Origin: a virus
IMG/VR virus record: IMGVR_UViG_3300021962_000104
Span: 1 to 62,063 of that record
Length of the DNA: 62,063 nt
Reading direction: 5' to 3' (one strand)
The position numbers were made by a program, and so were the translations under genes. Below, in pieces: positions 23,109 to 32,316 of the stretch. How positions within the stretch are numbered: the first letter of the stretch is position 1; each line of letters opens with the position of its first letter. The notes under the pieces are model-generated. The model worked only from the letters and a program-made list of their open reading frames with translations, did not search any database and was not told where the DNA came from.

Positions 23109-24143
23109 ATGAGTTTGTTTAAAAATCTTTTGAAAGAAACTGGTAATGATTTTGCATCTGCTGTCGCTGACGGTACAGACGCTGACATTACAGGTTACAC
23201 TAATACTGGAAGTTATGCGCTGAATGCGTTGCTTTCTGGTTCAGTCTTTGGTGGTATGCCAAACAACAAGGTCACTGCGTTGGCAGGTGAACCATCAACT
23301 GGTAAGACGTTCTACGCTCTGAATGTAGCCAAGCAGTTCCTGGAAGATAATCCAGAGGGTGGTGTGTTTTACTTTGAGTCTGAGTCAGCTGTCACCAAGC
23401 AGATGATGGAGTCTCGCGGAGTTGATACTGAGCGTATGTTTCTGGTTCCAGTGACTACCATTCAAGAGTTCCGCACTCAAGCAGTCAAGGTGCTGGATGC
23501 TTATCTGGAAGAAGATGAGAAGGATCGTAAGCCATTGCTAATGGTGCTTGACTCACTGGGTATGTTGTCAACTGAGAAAGAAGTCAATGACATGGCAGAG
23601 GGTAAGGACACTCGCGATATGACTCGCGCTCAGTTGATTCGTGGTGCATTCCGTGTGTTGACATTGAAACTTGGTCGAGCCAAGGTTCCGATGTTGATCA
23701 CCAATCACGTGTATGACGTTGTTGGTTCTTACATTCCCACTAAGAAGATGGGTGGTGGCTCAGGTCTTGAGTATGCTGCATCTACCATTATCTTCCTCAG
23801 CAAGAAGAAGCAGAAGCAAGGCGATGAGCATGTTGGTAACATCATCACCACTAAACTGCAGAAGTCTCGCCAAACTATCGAAAACAAGAAGGTTGAAACT
23901 CTCCTGTACTTCGATCGTGGTCTGGATAAATACTTTGGTCTACTACAGATCGCTGAAGATGCTGGTCTGGTAAAGAAGGTCTCGAATAAATATGAGTTCG
24001 CAGATGGCACAAAAGCATTTGAAAACGCCATCATAAAGAATCCAGAAAAGTTTTTCTCTGAAGAGTTACTACAACAAATCGATGAAGTATGTAAGAAGGA
24101 GTTCCTCTATGGTCAAATCAATAACAACAATGCTGAAGAATAA
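23109..24143 (+). CDS. uvsX: UvsX, RecA-like recombinase
   Basis: 344 residues from ATG 23109. Walker A is [13 protein letters not shown], Walker [12 protein letters not shown], and the DNA-binding loop region is [18 protein letters not shown]. Acidic C-terminal region as in T4 UvsX. It forms filaments on single-stranded DNA and drives strand invasion for recombination-dependent replication. The helicase gene 41 follows after one small gene. Confidence 0.93.
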   Translation: MSLFKNLLKETGNDFASAVADGTDADITGYTNTGSYALNALLSGSVFGGMPNNKVTALAGEPSTGKTFYALNVAKQFLEDNPEGGVFYFESESAVTKQMMESRGVDTERMFLVPVTTIQEFRTQAVKVLDAYLEEDEKDRKPLLMVLDSLGMLSTEKEVNDMAEGKDTRDMTRAQLIRGAFRVLTLKLGRAKVPMLITNHVYDVVGSYIPTKKMGGGSGLEYAASTIIFLSKKKQKQGDEHVGNIITTKLQKSRQTIENKKVETLLYFDRGLDKYFGLLQIAEDAGLVKKVSNKYEFADGTKAFENAIIKNPEKFFSEELLQQIDEVCKKEFLYGQINNNNAEE

Positions 24144-24678
24144 AATTGCTACGTTACAATTTTGGTGGGCTGAAAAAACCATCCTTGAAGATAAGCATTT
24201 TAAATACAGCAAGGAAGTGCCAAGTGGTAGGGGTAATCTTGTAATTGAAATATTAAAGAAACCATTCAATGGCGTTGTAGTTGAAATCGTTGATATGAAA
24301 GTTTCTGAGATACAAGATGGTTGTGGTATGATTGACTTCTCAACACAAATTATGTATAATCGATTTAATGCTGATGTGACAACTGATAAATTCAATAGAT
24401 TAGTTACTAACATTGTGCGTTTGATTTTCTTAAAGGCTGTAGAGAAGGTAGAGGTTAAGGATTTTTTCAATGAAGACAGAGATGCTAATATTGTTGAACT
24501 TGATGAAGAACGACCAGTTTCTACGGAAGTCTCTGCCGTACCTCAAAAGCGAGTATCTAAGAGAAAGCCCAGAAAGAAAACTGTTTCAAGAGATACAAAA
24601 ATACTTCCTAAAGTACAACAACCCACCAAGTCCAAGCGCACTAAATCTCCTTCTGGAAGACAGAAGCGACCTGACTGA
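24109..24678 (+). CDS. Hypothetical protein between uvsX and helicase, 189 aa
   Basis: Starts at ATG 24109 after GGAG, overlapping uvsX by 35 bases. The first 125 residues look globular ([38 protein letters not shown]). The last 70 are Lys/Arg/Ser-rich and are read out of frame within the helicase gene (209-base overlap). The tail could be real and bind nucleic acid, or the reading could be extended by chance. Function unknown. Confidence 0.55.
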   Translation: MVKSITTMLKNKIATLQFWWAEKTILEDKHFKYSKEVPSGRGNLVIEILKKPFNGVVVEIVDMKVSEIQDGCGMIDFSTQIMYNRFNADVTTDKFNRLVTNIVRLIFLKAVEKVEVKDFFNEDRDANIVELDEERPVSTEVSAVPQKRVSKRKPRKKTVSRDTKILPKVQQPTKSKRTKSPSGRQKRPD

Positions 24679-25837
24679 ACACGAACATAAGTCGTGTCGG
24701 GAGATAGTCGATGCAATTTCCAAAGGAGTGGTGGAGCCAGATACTGCATGGCTATTGGATGAGACCGAAAAGTTTTGCCAAGAGCGCGCAGTTTACTTGG
24801 CTATCATGGACTCTATCGGAATCTTGGATGGGAAAGATTCTACGCGCACTAAGGGATCTATTCCTGCTATCCTTACTGATGCTCTGGCTGTGTCTTTCGA
24901 TCCCAATATTGGTCATGACTATGTTGATCAATTTTCTAATCGTTACGACTACTATCATCGTGTGGAAAAGCGCGTCCCGTTCGATCTCGAATATTTCAAC
25001 AAAATTACGAGAGGCGGTCTCCCGAAGAAATCGCTGACCGTCGCACTTGCTGGTACAGGTGTTGGTAAGTCTTTGTTCATGTGTCACGTGGCTGCTGCTT
25101 CGTTGATGCAGAACTTCAATGTTTTATACATCTCTCTTGAAATGGCTGAAGAGCGCATCGCTGAAAGAATCGACGCCAATCTACTCAACGTGACTGTGGA
25201 CGATCTCATGCAGATTCCGAAGGATATGTATGAGAAGCGCATGAAGAAACTGCAAGAAAAGGTCAAGGGCAAATTGATCATTAAAGAGTATCCAACTGCG
25301 TCAGCGAATCCAAATCACTTTCGTGCTCTGTTGAATGATCTGGCATTGAAGAAGAAGTTCAAGCCTGATATAATCTTCATTGACTATCTAAACATCTGTG
25401 CCTCTGCTCGTATCAAGGCTGGCGCAAATGTCAACTCATATACTTACATCAAGGCTATCGCCGAAGAACTGCGTGGTCTTGCGGTAGAATTCAATGTTCC
25501 TCTAGTCACTGCCACTCAGACTACCAGATCTGGTTTCAGTAACTCTGATCCTGGACTTGAAGATACTTCTGAGTCTTTCGGTCTACCTGCGACTGCTGAC
25601 CTGATGTTTGCGCTGGTTTCGACTGAGGAACTGGAGAATCTAGGTCAATTACTTGTCAAGCAGCTGAAGAATCGCTACAATGATCCGACGCTAAATAAAA
25701 GGTTCACGATAGGTATTGATCGAGCCAAGATGAAGTTGTTTGATCTGGAACAAACTGCTCAAACAGAAATCGTTGACTCTGGTCAAACCTTTGAATCAAA
25801 AACAAGCAAGTCAAAGTTTAGCGGACTCAAGGTGTAA
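24470..25837 (+). CDS. 41: Replicative DNA helicase (T4 gp41, DnaB-type)
   Basis: 455 residues (T4 gp41 is 475). An N-terminal helical domain is followed by the RecA-fold core: ALAGTGVGKSLFMCHVAA (Walker A), VLYISLEMAEERIAERI (H1a), PDIIFIDYLNICAS (Walker B), PLVTATQTTRSGF (H3) and ESFGLPATADLMFAL (H4). It unwinds the fork 5'-3' as a hexamer and partners with gp61 primase. Start 24470 is the first ATG with a compatible N-terminus. Confidence 0.92.
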   Translation: MKTEMLILLNLMKNDQFLRKSLPYLKSEYLRESPERKLFQEIQKYFLKYNNPPSPSALNLLLEDRSDLTEHEHKSCREIVDAISKGVVEPDTAWLLDETEKFCQERAVYLAIMDSIGILDGKDSTRTKGSIPAILTDALAVSFDPNIGHDYVDQFSNRYDYYHRVEKRVPFDLEYFNKITRGGLPKKSLTVALAGTGVGKSLFMCHVAAASLMQNFNVLYISLEMAEERIAERIDANLLNVTVDDLMQIPKDMYEKRMKKLQEKVKGKLIIKEYPTASANPNHFRALLNDLALKKKFKPDIIFIDYLNICASARIKAGANVNSYTYIKAIAEELRGLAVEFNVPLVTATQTTRSGFSNSDPGLEDTSESFGLPATADLMFALVSTEELENLGQLLVKQLKNRYNDPTLNKRFTIGIDRAKMKLFDLEQTAQTEIVDSGQTFESKTSKSKFSGLKV

Positions 25838-25839
25838 AG

Positions 25840-27045
25840 ATGGCAGATAAAACAGCATTACAAGAAGCAGCTCAAGCGTTGTTTTGTTCTTTAGCCGATT
25901 ATTTGGGTGAAAAAGAAACTCTAAAGGTTTTTGATAAATCCGTATATAAGACATATGAAGAATTCATGACAAAATATGAACCAAAGGGTAACGAGAATAT
26001 TTATCAAATAATAAAAAAAGCATACGATAAAAATGTAAATACACCAGGCGTCAGTTTAAAAGATATTGAAACTTTTTTGCAAAACGATAAAACTTGGTTT
26101 CATTCTTCGATCAATATTGCTAAGAAAATGATATCTGAGGTTAGTTCAATCAGTGCAAAATTTTCTAAAATAAAGAATGTGAATTGGTCTAACATAATTT
26201 ATGTTCGTGGTGATGAAGAGGTGATGGGTAATATATTCAAGTTGTTTTCTGCCGCTAACAAAGCATTAAAAGAATCAGTTGGTAATGCAAAGGCATTCGG
26301 TGATATTAACAAATGGAGCCCAGCAGATATCTACTTTGCGTCAACTAATGGTAAAACAGTTATATCAGCATCTGTCACTAAATTAAATAAAACAAAATCT
26401 ATAACATTTGATGAATTGAATGAATTAATTTCTGATTTAATTGAGAGTGGAGATTTATTACCACTATCTCTGAAGAAGCAACCTGGAGATGTTACTATAG
26501 AGAAAGTGAATTTTGATAGTAGCAAAAAAGTAATTCCATATGTGTATGCTGGAATTGGTGGATCTAAACAAGATAATAGATCTCTAATAGTTAGAATAAG
26601 TGAAACAGATAAATCTAAAGATCTTGTTTTCAGACATGATGCTTCTACTAGCACTAACAGCGGTGGCACATATAAACTTGAAATAAGACTTAAAGAAGCT
26701 CGTGGCGGATCTTTATCTGGTAATAAAATAATAGATACTATAAAAAAAGTTGATGCATCTTTCGCTTCTTCTTTAGAATCAACAATGAAGAAATCTAAAG
26801 CACAATTTGCAGATGAATTCAAAAAGAAAACTGAAGGAATCACAAAATCATCTCACCCAGATAGATATCGTGCTATTAGAGAAGAAGTCAGTAAAAAATA
26901 TTTTGCAGATATAGTGAACAAAAAAATACAAGATTATCTGGAGAAAAATCGTAGAACTGGAAAATCCACTAAACTGATTAAAGCATTTGTATCCGCTGCA
27001 TCTTCTAGTTCTCCCAATTCAGGTAAATATATAATAGCAAAATAA
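25840..27045 (+). CDS. Unrecognised 401-aa protein
   Basis: AT-rich and Lys/Ser-rich compared with its neighbours. KWSPADIYFASTNGKTVIS followed by FDELNELISDLIESGDLLP and LSLKK is a D...(S)LK-type order seen in some PD-(D/E)XK nuclease-like phage proteins, but I cannot confirm that. A Ser/Gly-rich segment (DASTSTNSGGTYKLEIRLK) and a C-terminal basic helix follow. It sits between the helicase and the sugar-nucleotide genes, and may be a recent arrival. Confidence 0.5.
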   Translation: MADKTALQEAAQALFCSLADYLGEKETLKVFDKSVYKTYEEFMTKYEPKGNENIYQIIKKAYDKNVNTPGVSLKDIETFLQNDKTWFHSSINIAKKMISEVSSISAKFSKIKNVNWSNIIYVRGDEEVMGNIFKLFSAANKALKESVGNAKAFGDINKWSPADIYFASTNGKTVISASVTKLNKTKSITFDELNELISDLIESGDLLPLSLKKQPGDVTIEKVNFDSSKKVIPYVYAGIGGSKQDNRSLIVRISETDKSKDLVFRHDASTSTNSGGTYKLEIRLKEARGGSLSGNKIIDTIKKVDASFASSLESTMKKSKAQFADEFKKKTEGITKSSHPDRYRAIREEVSKKYFADIVNKKIQDYLEKNRRTGKSTKLIKAFVSAASSSSPNSGKYIIAK

Positions 27046-27056
27046 TGAGGTAATTT

Positions 27057-28025
27057 ATGTCTATATTGGTGACGGGTGGATGTGGTTTCATTGGTAGTAA
27101 TTTTGTTCGTCGTTATGCAAGTCTATACGATGATCGAATCATGGTGCTGGATGCGCTGACCTATGCAGCCAATAAACAAAACATAGAAGGTACAGGGGCA
27201 GTTATCGCTGTTGGTAACATTGCATCGCGCGAGTTCGTTGAACCGCTGATACGCAACTTTCGCCCAAAGACCATTGTAAACTTTGCTGCTGAAAGTCATG
27301 TGGATAATTCCATTCGTGACTCTAAGCCATTCGTATACAGCAATGTGTTAGGCACTGTCAATCTACTTGATTGCGTATTGGCTGTTGATCCAAGCATTCG
27401 CTTTGTGCATGTTTCAACCGACGAAGTATATGGCTCGCTGAGTTCATCTGATCCAGCGTTCAGCGAAACCACTGCATATGATCCGCGCAGTCCATACTCT
27501 GCTTCCAAGGCTGCATCAGATCACTTTGTAATGGCATATCATCATACGCATGCTTTGGATACTGTAATCACCAACTGCTCAAACAACTATGGTGCTTATC
27601 AGCATGCAGAGAAGTTTGTGCCAACTGTAATTCGTAAAGCATTGAAGAATGAACCTATCCCTGTCTATGGCAAGGGTCATAATATTCGCGACTGGCTGTA
27701 CGTTGAAGATCACTGCCAAGCCATCATTGACGTAATTGAGCGTGGTCGCACAGGACATAAATATAACATTGGCGGTGGATGTCAGGTGAATAATCTATTC
27801 CTTGCCAATCTAATCATTGACATGTGCCGCTCGGCATCAAAGATTGAATTTGTAACTGATCGCAAAGGTCATGATTTTAGGTATGATGTTTCTTATGATA
27901 AGATACATCTAGAACTTGGATGGAAACCAACTACCAGTCTAATCCCTGGTATGGAGAAAACCATTCAGTGGTATCGACAGAATATGGAGTGGCTTGAACT
28001 ATGCAGACCCTCGGTGTCATCCTAG
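27057..28025 (+). CDS. rmlB: dTDP-glucose 4,6-dehydratase
   Basis: 322 residues. Rossmann GGCGFIGSNFVRR (TGxxGxxG), NFAAESHVDNSI, the catalytic region VSTDEVYGSL, and YSASKAASDHFV with the Y-x-x-x-K pair. NNYGAYQHAEKFVP and IPVYGKGHNIRDWLYVEDH are diagnostic for RmlB/RfbB. It converts dTDP-glucose to dTDP-4-keto-6-deoxyglucose. It opens a six-gene module with rmlA, a 3-dehydrase, an oxygenase, rmlC and rmlD. Confidence 0.92.
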   Translation: MSILVTGGCGFIGSNFVRRYASLYDDRIMVLDALTYAANKQNIEGTGAVIAVGNIASREFVEPLIRNFRPKTIVNFAAESHVDNSIRDSKPFVYSNVLGTVNLLDCVLAVDPSIRFVHVSTDEVYGSLSSSDPAFSETTAYDPRSPYSASKAASDHFVMAYHHTHALDTVITNCSNNYGAYQHAEKFVPTVIRKALKNEPIPVYGKGHNIRDWLYVEDHCQAIIDVIERGRTGHKYNIGGGCQVNNLFLANLIIDMCRSASKIEFVTDRKGHDFRYDVSYDKIHLELGWKPTTSLIPGMEKTIQWYRQNMEWLELCRPSVSS

Positions 28026-28882
28026 CTGGAGGCAAGTCTAGTCGTTTGTTCCCAGCAACACTTGTAACAACCAAACAAGTATTGCCAATCTACGACAAGC
28101 CTTTAATATATTATCCTATATCAACGCTAATGCTGGCTGGCGTTCGCGAATTCTTGATTATAACTAATCCAAAAGAGAAGCCAATCTTTGAGGAATTATT
28201 CTATGACTCAGAGAACACTCTGGGTATTAAAGTGATGTTTGCTACTCAGGATTATCCAGCAGGTATCGCTGATGCATTCAATATTGTAAACGAACAATTC
28301 CTTGGTGGTTATGATCGCTATGCCTTAGTTCTAGGTGACAATATTTTCTATGGTGCGGGCATGAGTGAGTTGTTACATGAAGCACATTACGACGATCAAG
28401 AACGCGCATATTGTTTCTTGACTAAGGTTCACGATCCTGAACGATTCGGTGTCGCAGAACTTTCAGATCAGGGTGGTGTGATGTCTATTGAAGAGAAACC
28501 AGAACATCCAAAGAGCAATCTTGCAATCACTGGATTGTATTTCTTCCCAAAAAATGTGTTGGATAGGATTCGTAAATTGAAACCCTCTAACCGAGGTGAA
28601 TTAGAAATCACTGATCTATTGAAGACTTACATGGAGACTGGTGATCTAACAGGAATTAAACTGTGGCGCGGAGTGGTTTGGTTTGATACTGGTACACCAG
28701 ATTCATTAATTGAAGCGTCTAACTTTGTACAAACTATACAAAAACATCAGGAAGTTTTGGTTGGCTCTCCGCACGAAATAGCGTATAATAAGTATTGGAT
28801 TACAAAAGATCAACTAAACACAACTGCATTGCTATGTGGTAAATCATCATATGGCAAACTTCTTTCTTCTTTGGAGGATTAA
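28001..28882 (+). CDS. rmlA: Glucose-1-phosphate thymidylyltransferase
   Basis: 293 residues. GVILAGGKSSRLFPATLVT is the nucleotide-binding signature (GGxGxRL), with KQVLPIYDKPLIYYPIS, VLGDNIFYG and GELEITDLLKTYM, all typical of RmlA. It makes dTDP-glucose from glucose-1-phosphate and dTTP. The start overlaps rmlB by 25 bases. Confidence 0.92.
   Translation: MQTLGVILAGGKSSRLFPATLVTTKQVLPIYDKPLIYYPISTLMLAGVREFLIITNPKEKPIFEELFYDSENTLGIKVMFATQDYPAGIADAFNIVNEQFLGGYDRYALVLGDNIFYGAGMSELLHEAHYDDQERAYCFLTKVHDPERFGVAELSDQGGVMSIEEKPEHPKSNLAITGLYFFPKNVLDRIRKLKPSNRGELEITDLLKTYMETGDLTGIKLWRGVVWFDTGTPDSLIEASNFVQTIQKHQEVLVGSPHEIAYNKYWITKDQLNTTALLCGKSSYGKLLSSLED
28761..28789 (+). promoter_or_regulatory. Possible internal promoter TTGGCT-N17-TATAAT
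   Basis: TTGGCT (28761-28766) and TATAAT (28784-28789) near the end of rmlA, upstream of the 3-dehydrase. Weak -35; no ATG at +7. Confidence 0.3.
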
Positions 28883-30189
28883 TGGAAATTGAAAGTTTAA
28901 TTAGAGATATCATTCAGCATCATGGGATGCCTAAGTATGCATCATACAATCCAAAGGAGTTTAACCCAGAGAAAGATAATGTATTTTATTCTGGACCTTA
29001 TTGGGATGAGAATGAAGTTATTGCTGGTGTGACTGCATTTCTAACTGGTAAATGGTTAGTTTCTGGAGAAAATGTAGCCAAGTTTCAATGGAGATTTTGT
29101 CGCAAGTTTAACGTGAAGCATGCACACATGGTGAACTCAGGATCATCTGCAAATTTAACGATGGTTACTGCATTGAAGAAACATTTGGGATGGAAAGACG
29201 GAGATGAAGTAATCGTATCTCCAGTTGGATTCCCAACCACCATTGCTCCAATTGTGCAAAATAATCTGAAGCCAACTTTCATTGATATTGAATGGTCAAC
29301 ATTAAATTTCGATTTAACTTTGATTGAGTCGAGAATCACAGATAGAACAGTAGCAATCTTTGTATCTCCAGTGCTGGGTAATCCACCAGACATGGATGTG
29401 CTGAGGATGATTGCGGAAAAGCATAACTTGGTATTGGTTGGCGACAATTGCGATTCATTGGGCAGTAAGTGGGATGGCAAGTTGCTGACCGACTACTACT
29501 ATTCGTGGACAACTTCTTTCTACCCAGCACATCATATGACAACTGGCGAAGGTGGTATGGTCTGCTCTAATGACGAAGAATTGATTAATACTGTTCGTTC
29601 TATTTCATGGTGGGGTAGAGATTGTCGATGCGTTGGTTCTGCTAACCTCTTGGCTTGTGGTACATGTGGCAATCGTTTTGATAAGTGGTTGGAAGGTTAT
29701 GATGGGATTATTGATCACAAATATCTTTTCACCAATATGGGATACAATTTAAAGCCACTGGATCTGCAAGGCGCAATTGGTATTGAACAATTGAAAAAGA
29801 TTGATCAAATTGATGTCAAGCGCAGAGAAAACTTTTCGACTATCAAAGAAATGTTTGCTGTAGTTCAAGGTGTTAGAGTTGCTAGTAACTTAGAAAAGTC
29901 TGATCCATCTTGGTTTGGTGTACCATTGGTTTGCGATAACTCTAAGTTGAAAGAAGAACTGCAACAATTCTTGGAGGATAACAGAATCCAGACTCGTAAT
30001 TATTTTGCAGGTAATATTTTATTGCATCCTGGATACAAACACTTAGATAACGCAGCAGACTATCCTATGTCTAATCTTGCGCTTTCCCATGTATTCTTTG
30101 TGGGATGCCCTCCACACTACAACAAGAGAGTGTTTGATTATTATAGATCAGTGCTAGAAAAATGGAGAAGTTTGCATGATATCGTATGA
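28882..30189 (+). CDS. rfbH: NDP-4-keto-6-deoxyhexose 3-dehydrase (RfbH/E1-like)
   Basis: 435 residues, DegT/DnrJ aminotransferase fold. In the active-site segment SFYPAHHMTTGEGGMV the usual PLP-binding lysine is replaced by His (H217), as in the E1/ColD 3-dehydrases that use PMP/PLP without forming the lysine aldimine. A Cys-rich stretch (RDCRC, then LACGTCGNRF) resembles the [2Fe-2S] site of E1, so it would need an electron donor. It would turn a 4-keto-6-deoxy sugar nucleotide into a 3-deoxy product, towards 3,6-dideoxyhexoses. The usual donor is CDP-linked; here the neighbours make dTDP-sugars, so the real substrate is uncertain. Confidence 0.85.
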   Translation: MEIESLIRDIIQHHGMPKYASYNPKEFNPEKDNVFYSGPYWDENEVIAGVTAFLTGKWLVSGENVAKFQWRFCRKFNVKHAHMVNSGSSANLTMVTALKKHLGWKDGDEVIVSPVGFPTTIAPIVQNNLKPTFIDIEWSTLNFDLTLIESRITDRTVAIFVSPVLGNPPDMDVLRMIAEKHNLVLVGDNCDSLGSKWDGKLLTDYYYSWTTSFYPAHHMTTGEGGMVCSNDEELINTVRSISWWGRDCRCVGSANLLACGTCGNRFDKWLEGYDGIIDHKYLFTNMGYNLKPLDLQGAIGIEQLKKIDQIDVKRRENFSTIKEMFAVVQGVRVASNLEKSDPSWFGVPLVCDNSKLKEELQQFLEDNRIQTRNYFAGNILLHPGYKHLDNAADYPMSNLALSHVFFVGCPPHYNKRVFDYYRSVLEKWRSLHDIV

Positions 30190-30928
30190 TGCTATTTTGG
30201 AAATAGAAAATGGTGAATTGTGTGAGGAACCATTTAATCACATAATCATCGATGATTTCTTCACAGAAGACTTTGCAATTAAACTATCAAACCAATTTCC
30301 TGAATATAATAATTCTCCTTGGTATAACTATGACAATCCACTAGAAGTCAAGCGCGCAATGAATTTTTGGGATAAATTCCCACCAGAAACCTTTCAAGCA
30401 TTTTGGATTTTGTGTCAACAGAAGTTCGCTTTTCTGTTATCTAGAAAATTCAACGCTCAATTGCATGCAGATTATGGATTGAATGGTGGTGGCTGGCATA
30501 TGCACGGTAGAGGTGGTAAGTTAAACATACACCAAGATTATTCTATTCACCCAAAGATGAACATGCAGAGAAAGTTAAATATTATCATATATCTTTCACA
30601 AGAATGGGATTGCGATTGGAATGGTGGTCTGCAATTTTGGTCGCATGATGAGGAGGATTTCAGACCAAAAGAATTAGTCAAAACCATAGATGTGAGGTTT
30701 AATCGTGCTGTGATTTTTGACACTACTCAAAATTCTTGGCATGGATTTCCAGAACCAATTACTTGCCCAGAGGGAGTATATAGAAAATCGATTGCGGTGT
30801 ATTATGTTATGAATCCAACACTAAACGCAGACACTAGAACCAGAGCACTATATTTCCCAACTAAAGAGCAAGAAAATGATCCTAATGTTTTGAGGTTGAT
30901 TGAATTGAGGAGGGATGTGCAGAGATGA
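30176..30928 (+). CDS. 2OG-Fe(II) oxygenase (prolyl-hydroxylase-like)
   Basis: 250 residues. H-x-D is in LNIHQDYSIHP (H119, D121), the central strand is LNIIIYLSQEWDCDWNGGLQFW, and the second His is H189 in SWHGFPEP, with an Arg (RKSIAVYY) to hold 2-oxoglutarate. Family: 2OG-Fe(II) oxygenase with hydroxylase activity. It lies inside the dTDP-sugar module with 14- and 4-base overlaps, so it could hydroxylate a sugar or the glycosylated product; a protein substrate is also possible. Confidence 0.82.
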   Translation: MISYDAILEIENGELCEEPFNHIIIDDFFTEDFAIKLSNQFPEYNNSPWYNYDNPLEVKRAMNFWDKFPPETFQAFWILCQQKFAFLLSRKFNAQLHADYGLNGGGWHMHGRGGKLNIHQDYSIHPKMNMQRKLNIIIYLSQEWDCDWNGGLQFWSHDEEDFRPKELVKTIDVRFNRAVIFDTTQNSWHGFPEPITCPEGVYRKSIAVYYVMNPTLNADTRTRALYFPTKEQENDPNVLRLIELRRDVQR

Positions 30929-31467
30929 GTGAACCTAAATTGATAACTGGAATGAATGAAGTAACTATCTTCGAAGATCATAGAGGTGGTTTCACTGAAT
31001 TATGGAACTCAACTAAGTCACCATTCAGTTCCTTGTATTTCATACAACAAAATGTTTCATTGAACAAGAAAAATGTATTTCGCGGACTACACTATCAAGA
31101 AGAATATCCCCAAGGTAAAATGGTATATGTGATGAGAGGTCGCGTTATAGATTTCATTATTGACTTGAGGAAGTGGTCTCCTAATTACAAGAAAGTTCAG
31201 ATGTATGAGTTGAGTGAGGATAAACTAAATTATCTTTGGGTCCCCCAGCACTTTGCTCATGCGTTTTTGAGTTTAGAAGACAACACTGCATTCTGCTACA
31301 ATGTATTTGATAATATTAGATACCCAGAGGACGAACGCTGTGTTTCATTTTTGACTGTGCCAGAAATAGTCAATGAGGTGGTAAAACATGTTCTTCTTGA
31401 AGACATTATCATAACTGATAAAGATCGTAATGGTTTACACATAGATGAGGCACCTGACTATGATTGA
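30925..31467 (+). CDS. rmlC: dTDP-4-dehydrorhamnose 3,5-epimerase
   Basis: 180 residues. FEDHRGGFTELWN, NVFRGLHYQ (the RmlC signature containing the catalytic His), VMRGRVIDFIIDLRKWSPN and WVPQHFAHAFLSLED all match the cupin-fold epimerase. It epimerises C3 and C5 of dTDP-4-keto-6-deoxyglucose. Confidence 0.92.
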   Translation: MSEPKLITGMNEVTIFEDHRGGFTELWNSTKSPFSSLYFIQQNVSLNKKNVFRGLHYQEEYPQGKMVYVMRGRVIDFIIDLRKWSPNYKKVQMYELSEDKLNYLWVPQHFAHAFLSLEDNTAFCYNVFDNIRYPEDERCVSFLTVPEIVNEVVKHVLLEDIIITDKDRNGLHIDEAPDYD

Positions 31468-32287
31468 ACGAGTTTTGTTGTTTGGATCTAATGGACAAAT
31501 CGGTAATTCAATGATTGAATTGCTGGAGACATCGTATTCTACAATCGCAATGAATAGCGATAACATAGATTACAATTCTAGAGAAGAATTGGATAAGTTA
31601 TTCAAGTTCATCAGACCCCATCATGTGATCAATTGCGTGGCTTATACTGATGTAGATGGAGCTGAGAAGCCAAACAATCATGATAAGTGTCGCTATCTGA
31701 ATTATTCTTTTCCGCTACACTTAAATTATTTGTGCGCTCAGTATAATTCCCAGTTCATTCATTTTGGAACGGATTATGTCTTTGATGGTACTAAAGAATC
31801 CTATACAGAGAAAGATTATCATAACCCATTAAATTTCTATGGATCAACTAAGTCTGAGATTGAACGATCATTGAATTATAGTAAGACCAAACTTTTCAGA
31901 GTCCAGTGTGTATATTCTGGTAGAAATAAGAACTTCTATAAGAGCATTGATGCATTGGCTGATAAATTGGAATCCATCAATGTGATAGATGATCAGATCA
32001 CTTGCCCAACTCATGCTGCCTGGATTGCAGAAATGGTCTTCAATGTATTAGATGAACCCCAATATGGTATATTTAATCTAAATCCTGACGGTAATTGCAG
32101 TTTTGCAGAATTCGCAGAACTTATAGTCGGAGATAGATGTAAGATTAATAAGATAACTACAGAGGAATACGTTGCGTCCAAGACCAAGAGACCGAAAAAT
32201 GGTGTTCTGAATAATTCCAAGTTCAAGCAAACCTTTAATTTTTCTTCTCTGCCTACATGGGATCAAGTATACAAAAAGTATAAATAA
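31460..32287 (+). CDS. rmlD: dTDP-4-dehydrorhamnose reductase
   Basis: 275 residues from ATG 31460 (8-base overlap with rmlC). VLLFGSNGQIGNSMIELL is the NAD(P)-binding GxxGxxG; VINCVAYTDVDGAEK and FHFGTDYVFDGT-type segment (HFGTDYVFDGTKESYTE) with YGSTKSEIE (Y-x-x-x-K) are diagnostic. It completes dTDP-L-rhamnose synthesis. Its last codons contain the late promoter of the next block. Confidence 0.9.
   Translation: MIERVLLFGSNGQIGNSMIELLETSYSTIAMNSDNIDYNSREELDKLFKFIRPHHVINCVAYTDVDGAEKPNNHDKCRYLNYSFPLHLNYLCAQYNSQFIHFGTDYVFDGTKESYTEKDYHNPLNFYGSTKSEIERSLNYSKTKLFRVQCVYSGRNKNFYKSIDALADKLESINVIDDQITCPTHAAWIAEMVFNVLDEPQYGIFNLNPDGNCSFAEFAELIVGDRCKINKITTEEYVASKTKRPKNGVLNNSKFKQTFNFSSLPTWDQVYKKYK
32279..32286 (+). 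promoter_or_regulatory. T4-type late promoter TATAAATA
   Basis: Exact TATAAATA overlapping the rmlD stop, 31 bases before the first gene of the capsid-core block. T4 late promoters consist of this motif alone. Confidence 0.7.
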
Positions 32288-32316
32288 GAGAGTAACAATT
32301 CCCACAGAGTGGATAA

